Origin: an uncultured Opitutales bacterium
GTDB taxonomy: Bacteria > Verrucomicrobiota > Verrucomicrobiia > Opitutales > Intestinicryptomonadaceae
Assembly: GCA_900552245.1 (NCBI GenBank)
Contig: URYY01000141.1
Span: 1-5,093, forward strand
Length of the DNA: 5,093 bases
Direction of reading: 5' to 3'
Position numbers and translations under genes: made by a program. Under the pieces are notes generated by a model. It was not told where the DNA came from, made no database searches, and saw only the letters and a list, made by a program, of their open reading frames with translations. Every line of letters starts with the position of its first letter. Position 1 is the stretch's first letter. Shown here piece after piece: positions 1 to 5,093 of this stretch.

Positions 1-1
1 C

Positions 2-745
2 CTTTGGCTGTGGCGTGGAGGTGCGTTTTTGCTTTCTATGTGGCGCAAGCCGACGCCTAGAAAATTGCAGTATAAGATTACGCTAAGCGATTTTGTCCTG
101 CTTGCGTTTTTGACGACGCTAACTCTGTTTTTAGCCTCCAAATTTTCCGCGTTTCTGACTCGCTACACTAGCGACGAAGCCGTTTTAAGCTATGCGGGAA
201 CGTCGCTTATGAACGTCTTGTTTATACTTTCGGCCATTGCGTTTCTGAGATTTTCAGATTCTAAACCAAGACTATTTTCGGACAAATTTTCAACTTTAAT
301 AGCTCTGCTTAAAGGCGCGTATTCAATGTTTATATCGCTTGCGATCTTCTTGTGCATACTCGCAATTTGGGTTGCTATTTTAAACTTTTTCGGCGCAAAT
401 TTAAAAGAGCAAGCTGCCGTAGAGTTCTTTAAAAATTTAGAGCCTGCGGCACTCAAAATATCTGCAATGTTGGCAGTTGTAGTGCTGGCTCCCATCTGGG
501 AGGAGTTTTTCTTTAGAGGCTTTATTTACGGGGCGATAAAGATGCATTTTGGTTCCGCAATTTCGGCTATTGTTACGAGCGTATTCTTTGCATTTATACA
601 TGCGAGCCTGTACGCGTTTTTACCAATCTTTGTGCTCAGTCTATTATTCATATTTCTCTACGAGAAAAATGGCGATCTGAGGGTCTCAATGGGGGCGCAT
701 TCGCTATTTAATTTATTTAACGCCGTAGGGCTTATGATGCAGTGA
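2..745 (+). CDS. CPBP-family intramembrane metalloprotease (probably 5'-partial)
   Basis: A multi-pass membrane protein of the CPBP (CAAX protease / bacteriocin-processing, Abi) family. Counting from a possible TTG start at 29 (238 aa), the three family motifs are present. EExxxR is E158-E159-R163 (EEFFFR), FxxxH is F187-H191, and HxxxN is H224-N228 near the C-terminus. These Glu and His residues form the metal and catalytic site in the family, so the enzyme looks intact. Hydrophobic segments lie at about 20-45, 57-72, 98-120, 142-157, 176-193 and 196-211. The frame is open to the window edge (upstream codons read LWLWRGGAFL, which could be the end of another membrane helix), so the gene may start outside the window. 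Alternatively it starts at TTG 29, behind GGAGG at 17-21. Its stop overlaps the thiL start, so the two are an operon. The substrate cannot be told; bacterial members include prenyl-protein-protease-like and bacteriocin-immunity proteins. Confidence 0.88.
   Translation, partial: LWLWRGGAFLLSMWRKPTPRKLQYKITLSDFVLLAFLTTLTLFLASKFSAFLTRYTSDEAVLSYAGTSLMNVLFILSAIAFLRFSDSKPRLFSDKFSTLIALLKGAYSMFISLAIFLCILAIWVAILNFFGANLKEQAAVEFFKNLEPAALKISAMLAVVVLAPIWEEFFFRGFIYGAIKMHFGSAISAIVTSVFFAFIHASLYAFLPIFVLSLLFIFLYEKNGDLRVSMGAHSLFNLFNAVGLMMQ
17..21 (+). promoter_or_regulatory. Possible Shine-Dalgarno for a TTG start at 29
   Basis: GGAGG lies 7 bases before an in-frame TTG (29-31), and an in-frame ATG follows at 38, which is 16 bases away and too far for this site. 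It would make the CPBP gene complete in the window. Against this, the other starts here lack such a motif, and the same bases also read as in-frame codons (Arg-Gly-Gly) if the gene extends upstream. The match may be chance. Confidence 0.3.
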
Positions 746-1704
746 AAATTTTGCATATGGATTGCTTTGCAAAAAATTTTTCGGATTCAGTTGAATCTAT
801 CTCGGAAGGGATGTTGATAAGCCGCTTTTGCAAAAACTTATCTCCCCTTGTTCCGCAAAGTCCATTCGGCCCGGGCGACGATTGTGCAGTAATAGATAAG
901 GGTAAGTTTGTTGGGAAACTTCTTTGCACTAGCGATGCCGTAATATTGGGGCGTCACTTCCTTGCTGATACCCCTGCAAATCTCGCGGGCCAAAAGCTAC
1001 TAAACCGCAATATAAGCGACATAGCTTCAATGGGAGGCTTTCCCAAATTTGCAATGTCAAGTTGCATAATATCTCCAAAAATTTCCCTCAAATGGCTGGA
1101 TTTATTTTGCAGAGGTCTCAGAGAGGCTGCCGAGGTTTACGGCGTAAATTTTATTGGCGGCGATGTAACGCGCGGTGCAGACGATTTCTTTTCAATGCAC
1201 ATAACGTTGCTGGGTCAGGCTCAAAAAACTATGCTTAGAACCGGTGCTAGGGCCAAAGATAAGATATTTGTGACGGGGCCCTTGGGCGCGAGCTTTGAAT
1301 CGGGGCGGCACCTAACGTTTTCACCCAGAGTGCAGGAAGGGGAGTTTTTGGCCTCTCTTGGAATAGTCACTTCTTGCACCGATATAAGCGATGGTATTGC
1401 AAGCGACTTGCGCGATTTGCTGGGGGCAAATTTGTCCGCCAAAATATTTGCAGATTCAATTCCCATATTTGATTTTCCGGGAAATAATTTAAAAAAGGCA
1501 CTCTGCGATGGCGAGGATTATGAACTCTTATTCACAGTTGATTCCAATTCCGACATTCCGGCATTTTGCCGCGCTTTTGAGCGCAAGTTTTCATATTCTC
1601 CAATCTTCATAGGCGAAATTATAGGCAAAGATGGAGGCAAAATTTTTGTCGAGCAAGATACAAGAGTATCGGAGTTAAGTTCAAAGGGCTTTTCGCATTT
1701 TTAA
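742..1704 (+). CDS. thiL: Thiamine-monophosphate kinase ThiL
   Basis: ThiL phosphorylates thiamine monophosphate with ATP to give thiamine diphosphate, the last step of cofactor synthesis, in the cytoplasm. The 320-aa length fits the family (E. coli about 325). Motifs run in the expected order: GPGDDCAV (43-50) with the Mg-binding Asp pair D46-D47, TSDAVILGRHF (63-73), NISDIASMGG (90-99), GGDVTRG (139-145), DISDGIASDL (214-223) and GEDYELLF (257-264). This is the PurM/AIR-synthase-like fold: an N-terminal metal/ATP half and a C-terminal half. The GTG start at 742 overlaps the upstream TGA by 4 bases (GTGA). An in-frame ATG at 757 would shorten it by 5 residues, and neither start has a clear ribosome site. 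The first conserved block (ESISEGMLISRF, 18-29) rules out a much later start. Linkage to the CPBP gene suggests shared transcription, not shared function. No other thiamine gene or TPP riboswitch is visible. Confidence 0.96.
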   Translation: MKILHMDCFAKNFSDSVESISEGMLISRFCKNLSPLVPQSPFGPGDDCAVIDKGKFVGKLLCTSDAVILGRHFLADTPANLAGQKLLNRNISDIASMGGFPKFAMSSCIISPKISLKWLDLFCRGLREAAEVYGVNFIGGDVTRGADDFFSMHITLLGQAQKTMLRTGARAKDKIFVTGPLGASFESGRHLTFSPRVQEGEFLASLGIVTSCTDISDGIASDLRDLLGANLSAKIFADSIPIFDFPGNNLKKALCDGEDYELLFTVDSNSDIPAFCRAFERKFSYSPIFIGEIIGKDGGKIFVEQDTRVSELSSKGFSHF

Positions 1705-1748
1705 GGTTACTCATTCAAGCGCTATCGGATATCGCGAGCAATATGCGC

Positions 1749-1789
1749 AAAAAAAGAGCAAGGCCGCCAAATTGGCGGCCTTGCTCTTT
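1749..1789. terminator. Bidirectional intrinsic terminator between convergent genes
   Basis: A perfect inverted repeat has arms at 1753-1769 and 1773-1789 (17 bp, GC-rich GGCCGCC core, 3-base loop at 1770-1772). It sits between the thiL stop at 1704 and the stop of the minus-strand 551-aa gene at 1796. In the minus direction the stem runs into seven T residues (complement of A 1749-1755), a textbook rho-independent terminator starting 7 bases past the stop. In the plus direction the stem ends CTCTTTATCG, a weaker U-tract, so termination of thiL mRNA may be less complete. Confidence 0.9.
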
Positions 1790-1795
1790 ATCGAA

Positions 1796-3451
1796 TTAGC
1801 GCCTTATTTTTAAGTCGTCAAAATCGTAATTTCTATACGCGTTTGAGCGCCCGGCCTTTTCGAGAGTTTCAATCATCTTCTTTCTTACTTCAAGATTGTA
1901 ATTGAACTCCTGCTTTAGCGAGCCGTAGACATTTGCTGCATTGGTGTAATTTCTGAGGTCGTTTCTCATCTTTGTCATCACATCGTAAACCATGTCTTTT
2001 AGCTGCTTATTGCGCGTGTTCTCGTCAACCCTCTGTTGGAACATCTCAGTGTATTTAGAGCATATGTCTTGGAATACTTCCATAGATTCCAAATCGGCCA
2101 AATTTTTCGCCGTGAAGAAATTTATGAAATCGAGATTTGTTTTTATAAGCTTATCCAATTCCTCCGATTGCTTTGTGTATTCGACAGGGTCGACCTTTTC
2201 CCAAGTCTTCATCATATCTAGGCGCAAAACTTTATTAACGTAGCGGTCTTTGCTTATGTTCTTTATTACATAGCGGGCATTTTCCTTGTTGGAGAAATCC
2301 GGTACTGCGCCGTAATCTATTGTCTTAACCACAAAACCCAATGTAGAGGAGGATTCAACATTGAGGAGGTTTGCGCCCTGCGGTATGGAATTGCTTATGC
2401 GGTTTGCGAGGTTTACGTACATGTTGCTAAGAGACATGATTTTTACTCGCTGCATATTCGTGCTGCGCTGCTCCATTGCAAATATGTACTCCTCCTTAGA
2501 AATTAAACTTTTCAGCATAGTATCGGGCGCCAGTTCTATGGGCTCTATGCCGTCAGGGCAAGACTTCACCATAGCTATTGCAATCGGCACTTCCTTGCAC
2601 ACAAAGACGTCTCCAAACACAACTCTGTCGTCGGCGAGATTCGTTATCGCCATTTCGCGGGAGTCGTACGAGCTAAACGGGAATATTATTACGTCCTTTT
2701 CGTGTATTGTAGTTCTAAAGGCGAGGCCGGGATTCGGAGACTTTAAAAGCAATACGGACTTTTCCATTTTTGACTTTAGCGCCGTCAACTTTTCAAATAG
2801 CGAAACGTCTTGAACCTGCTCAATCTTAGCTTCGGCTCTGCGCGATTCCTCAAATGTGTAGAGATCGTTAAAGCGCGATGCGCACTTTTCAACGTACTCT
2901 TTCTGCTTGGGGTAATCATTTGGATATTTGTTTGCTGCCGCCAATTTTACTGCGGTCCACATATCTTCATCTACAGATTCGGGCATAGGAATTGCGCTTA
3001 TTTCCATTACCGCCTGCGACTGTTGCTCAAAGAATTTTGCAGCCGCCATAAAATCTTCGGGATTTGCCTTTAAAGCAGCAGCCTTAAGCGATTCAAACTG
3101 CTGCTTTTGTGGAAAATACGTTGCGTAACCGTCAATTATTGTAAGCGCGTCTAAAGATTTTTGGAGAAATTCAGCCTTTCCAAAGAAATCCAATTCAAAC
3201 TTCTTATCGGCAACTTTCTTCGCCTGCTCAAATAGGGCTTCATTGCCTTTGGGAGCTTCAAAATAAGAGAGCCTAACCCAGCCGTCATTTTGGTCTCTAA
3301 GCCATCTATCTTGCTTGCGAGCATCGTCGGGGAAAAGTTTTTTTGCCTTTTCGTCGAGTTTTAGCGTTATGTCAGAAGGCATTTCGCTCTGTGCGTTGAG
3401 GTAGGCGCCACAGGCCGATGCCAATATGGTAATAAGGAATAGTCTAAACAT
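1796..3451 (-). CDS. Secreted protein of unknown function, possible degenerate trypsin-like domain
   Basis: I do not recognise this 551-aa protein (numbered from ATG 3451; a GTG at 3457 would add two residues). It begins with a signal peptide: R3, a hydrophobic core about 4-18, then LNA before Q21 as a signal peptidase I site. ASAC (11-14) also fits a loose lipobox with C14, so a lipoprotein is possible. The mature N-terminal half (about 25-230) is Lys/Glu/Ala-rich and probably helical, with loosely similar segments around 70-130 and 165-195. A beta-rich middle (about 230-385) follows, then a charged helical C-terminus (about 420-545) that may form coiled coil. The middle plus the block RLDMMKTWEKV (410-420) recalls trypsin-like proteins of Verrucomicrobiota, but no His-Asp-Ser triad or GNSG motif is seen (GANLLN at 359-364 sits where it might be expected). 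That link is inference from memory. The gene is a single unit with its own promoter region and terminator, divergent from the helicase gene. Confidence 0.85.
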   Translation of the reverse strand: MFRLFLITILASACGAYLNAQSEMPSDITLKLDEKAKKLFPDDARKQDRWLRDQNDGWVRLSYFEAPKGNEALFEQAKKVADKKFELDFFGKAEFLQKSLDALTIIDGYATYFPQKQQFESLKAAALKANPEDFMAAAKFFEQQSQAVMEISAIPMPESVDEDMWTAVKLAAANKYPNDYPKQKEYVEKCASRFNDLYTFEESRRAEAKIEQVQDVSLFEKLTALKSKMEKSVLLLKSPNPGLAFRTTIHEKDVIIFPFSSYDSREMAITNLADDRVVFGDVFVCKEVPIAIAMVKSCPDGIEPIELAPDTMLKSLISKEEYIFAMEQRSTNMQRVKIMSLSNMYVNLANRISNSIPQGANLLNVESSSTLGFVVKTIDYGAVPDFSNKENARYVIKNISKDRYVNKVLRLDMMKTWEKVDPVEYTKQSEELDKLIKTNLDFINFFTAKNLADLESMEVFQDICSKYTEMFQQRVDENTRNKQLKDMVYDVMTKMRNDLRNYTNAANVYGSLKQEFNYNLEVRKKMIETLEKAGRSNAYRNYDFDDLKIRR

Positions 3452-3460
3452 TTGCACTAC

Positions 3461-3489
3461 ATCAAAATTTTTTTCTAAAGTCTTGTCAA
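3461..3489 (-). promoter_or_regulatory. Candidate sigma-70-type promoter of the 551-aa secreted protein gene
   Basis: On the minus strand TTGACA (3489-3484, perfect -35) is followed after exactly 17 bases by TTTGAT (3466-3461, 4 of 6 matches to TATAAT). The spacer is A/T-rich. Transcription would begin near 3454, between the GTG at 3457 and the ATG at 3451, leaving almost no leader. This argues for ATG 3451 as the start and for leaderless or near-leaderless translation, consistent with the missing Shine-Dalgarno. The -10 match is modest, so this stays a candidate. Confidence 0.4.
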
Positions 3490-3563
3490 TTTCTTTTATC
3501 GCAAATGCGTTTTTTCATTTTGCTTGCAAATCATTCTCATTTTATTGAGACTCACCTGCGCAA

Positions 3564-5018
3564 ATGAAAATACTAAAGAAATTGAGCTCAATTTTGGGCT
3601 TTGGCAGGAAAAAAGATTCCGCGGCAAAGCCTATTAAGAGTGCCGCAAAGAAGGATTCCGAGGCCCGACAAAAAGTAAGTAGAACACCGGGCGCAAGCAA
3701 GAGTGGAGCTTCGAGAAGGCGCAGGCAATCAAACAAAAATTCCGCAAAATCTGAAGTCGGAGCAAGGCGCACTCAGCCTGAGAGGCGCGCAAGCCCAAGG
3801 CAAAAGCAGGTTTTGCAAATTCAGAATGCCGAGACTCTCAGAAGTGATGTGCAGCTTTTTTCCGACTTGGGGCTATCCGATAAAACTCTCGCTGCGATTA
3901 GAGACTTGGGCTATCATGAGCCCACCGATGTGCAGATAAAGGCGATTCCTGCGGCACTGAAAGGCTCAGATATCGTCGCAACCGCCCAGACGGGCACCGG
4001 AAAAACTGCGGCCTTTGCGCTACCCATAATAGACAGGCTCGAGCCCTCCGATTCGCTAAGTGTTTTGATTTTAAGCCCCACACGGGAACTTGCAAGCCAG
4101 ATTGCTCAGGCTGTCGATTCCTTTGCTAAGTACACCCCCATTCGCACAACCCTCGTTCAGGGCGGTGTTTCAATGTCTAGGCAAATTTCCGAAATTAGGG
4201 GGGGGGCCGATATTGTTGTAGCCACCCCCGGCAGACTATTGGACCTGATGGGGCAGGGCGTTGTGGACCTTTCCTCAATAGGCTATTTGGTCTTGGACGA
4301 AGTTGATAGAATGTTTGACATGGGCTTTATAGACGATGTGTCGCGCATAATAAAAAAGTGCCCTAAGAAGCGCCAGACCCTCTTTTTTTCAGCCACTATG
4401 CCCGATGCAGTTTTGAGGCTTTCCAAGTGGGCGCTAAACGAGCCCGAGCGGATAGAGGTGGGTATTGTACACGCCCCGGCAGATACCATAGAGCACTTTG
4501 TGTATCCTGTTGATTCCATACAGAAGTACGATATGATCCTTGCCATATTAAACAAGTTGGAATCAAAGAGCACAATCGTATTTACGAGAACCAGAATGGA
4601 CGCCGACAGGGTGAGCCAATGGCTCGATGCGCACTCTTACAAGGTGGCTACGCTGCATTCCGATCGCTCTCAGCGCGAGCGCGAAAAAGCTCTGGAAGAC
4701 TTTAAGCAGGGCAGGGCAAACGTGCTTGTCGCAACCGATATAGCCTCGAGAGGGCTAGATATTTCAAATGTCGCGTGCGTCATAAATTACAATGTTCCCG
4801 AGCATTCCGAGGACTACGTCCACAGAATAGGAAGAACCGGTCGCGCTCACAAGGAGGGCAAGGCCATAACTCTCTTTGCCCCCGAAGAGCTGCCTTTCTT
4901 ACAGCGAATTGAGCGCTTCATAGGCAGGCCCATAGAGCGGCGCAAACTGGAGGGCTTTGAATACAGGTTCGAGCCCGATTTGGGGGCTCCAAAGCACAAG
5001 CGCAGGCGCAATCGCTAG
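3564..5018 (+). CDS. DEAD-box ATP-dependent RNA helicase, RhlE-like, with DEVD motif II
   Basis: An ATP-driven RNA helicase of superfamily 2, likely acting on ribosome assembly or RNA turnover. It has 484 aa. Residues 1-85 are a low-complexity basic Lys/Arg/Ser/Ala extension with RRRR at 51-54. The core follows: Q-motif (F99, Q124), Walker A AQTGTGKT (141-148), Ia PTRELA (172-177), GG (200-201), Ib TPGR (221-224), II DEVD (245-248), III SAT (276-278), IV IVFTRTR (338-344), V ATDIASRGLDI (390-400) and VI HRIGRTGR (420-427). The C-terminal tail is short and basic (KHKRRRNR). The layout and the DRMFDMGF text after motif II fit the RhlE branch. RhlE proteins usually carry a basic extension after the core; here the long one is in front. 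All catalytic residues are kept; only Ala of DEAD is Val. The ATG start has no Shine-Dalgarno. A run of nine G (4198-4206) lies inside the gene but the frame is intact. Confidence 0.95.
   Translation: MKILKKLSSILGFGRKKDSAAKPIKSAAKKDSEARQKVSRTPGASKSGASRRRRQSNKNSAKSEVGARRTQPERRASPRQKQVLQIQNAETLRSDVQLFSDLGLSDKTLAAIRDLGYHEPTDVQIKAIPAALKGSDIVATAQTGTGKTAAFALPIIDRLEPSDSLSVLILSPTRELASQIAQAVDSFAKYTPIRTTLVQGGVSMSRQISEIRGGADIVVATPGRLLDLMGQGVVDLSSIGYLVLDEVDRMFDMGFIDDVSRIIKKCPKKRQTLFFSATMPDAVLRLSKWALNEPERIEVGIVHAPADTIEHFVYPVDSIQKYDMILAILNKLESKSTIVFTRTRMDADRVSQWLDAHSYKVATLHSDRSQREREKALEDFKQGRANVLVATDIASRGLDISNVACVINYNVPEHSEDYVHRIGRTGRAHKEGKAITLFAPEELPFLQRIERFIGRPIERRKLEGFEYRFEPDLGAPKHKRRRNR
4198..4206 (+). 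repeat. Nine-G homopolymer inside the helicase gene
   Basis: Nine consecutive G residues encode the end of an Arg codon plus Gly-Gly and the first base of an Ala codon (residues 212-215), just before motif Ib. Such tracts are prone to replication slippage and to sequencing indels. The frame is correct here because motifs Ib to VI all follow in frame. Confidence 0.95.
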
Positions 5019-5059
5019 GCCGCCTTGCTTGACTGTAACACACAAAATTTTAAAAGGCC

Positions 5060-5093
5060 ATGAAGCAGTACTTAGATTTGCTCAGACTAGTTC
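5060..5093 (+). CDS. thyA: Thymidylate synthase ThyA, first 11 codons (3' end outside window)
   Basis: ATG at 5060 opens a frame reading MKQYLDLLRLV to the window edge. MKQYL-[DE]-L is the characteristic N-terminus of ThyA, which methylates dUMP to dTMP using methylenetetrahydrofolate. Only this N-terminal stretch is visible, so the catalytic Cys and the folate site cannot be checked. It starts 41 bases after the helicase stop on the same strand. That gap has no GC-rich terminator hairpin, so read-through from the helicase gene is possible. AAAAGG ends only 2 bases before the ATG, too close for a normal ribosome site. A TTGACT at 5029-5034 lacks a good -10 partner. Confidence 0.75.
   Translation, partial: MKQYLDLLRLV

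Noticed and set aside
1705..1748. A small gene, RNA or thiamine-responsive element after thiL
   Set aside because: The stretch is 44 bases with no open frame of note and no conserved TPP-riboswitch elements. It is plain 3' spacer before the terminator.
2361..2813. A 150-codon plus-strand open frame antisense to the secreted-protein gene
   Set aside because: It lies wholly inside the minus-strand gene, which has a signal peptide, coherent composition and a terminator. The antisense translation is Cys/Ser/Ile-rich without any domain.
3542..3772. A 76-codon minus-strand frame over the start of the helicase gene
   Set aside because: It is the complement of the Lys/Arg-rich extension, which gives an artificial Leu/Phe/Ala-rich reading. 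It has no start context and no recognisable motif.
4198..4206. A frameshift or pseudogene at the G9 tract
   Set aside because: Motifs before and after the tract are all in the same frame, so the gene is intact as given.
5044..5055. AAAATTTTAAAA as a terminator of the helicase gene
   Set aside because: The palindrome is only A/T with no GC stem and no separate U-tract. It is more likely AT-rich upstream DNA of thyA.

Overview
The window holds five protein-coding genes, two of them cut by the window edges, packed with little free space. It looks like an ordinary bacterial chromosome segment of moderate G+C. Codon use includes many ATA (Ile) and AGA/AGG (Arg) codons. At four of the five gene starts I see no well-placed Shine-Dalgarno sequence; the exception is a possible TTG start of the first gene. 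The secreted 551-aa protein suggests a Gram-negative-type envelope. Its faint resemblance to degenerate trypsin-like proteins that I associate with Verrucomicrobiota is a weak hint of the PVC group. No marker gene settles the taxonomy.

Left part, plus strand: a CPBP-family intramembrane metalloprotease (positions 2-745, probably cut at its 5' end) is followed without a gap by thiL (742-1704), thiamine-monophosphate kinase. The CPBP stop and the thiL GTG start overlap by 4 bases (GTGA), so the two are almost certainly co-transcribed and perhaps translationally coupled.

Middle part: thiL converges on a minus-strand gene (1796-3451) for a secreted or lipid-anchored protein of 551 aa that I cannot name. 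A perfect 17-bp hairpin with an A-tract on one side lies between the two stops and should act as a terminator, strongest for the minus-strand gene. The 112-base gap upstream of the 551-aa gene separates it from the divergent helicase gene and carries its likely promoter.

Right part, plus strand: a RhlE-like DEAD-box RNA helicase (3564-5018) has a basic N-terminal extension and DEVD in place of DEAD in motif II. After 41 bases the first 11 codons of thyA (thymidylate synthase) begin at 5060 and run off the window.

The genes do not form one obvious pathway. ThiL (thiamine diphosphate) and ThyA (dTMP) are housekeeping cofactor/nucleotide enzymes, and the helicase is probably for RNA remodelling. 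No mobile element, CRISPR array, tRNA or rRNA is visible. The least ordinary items are the unrecognised 551-aa secreted protein and the helicase variations. I see no convincing new multi-gene system here.
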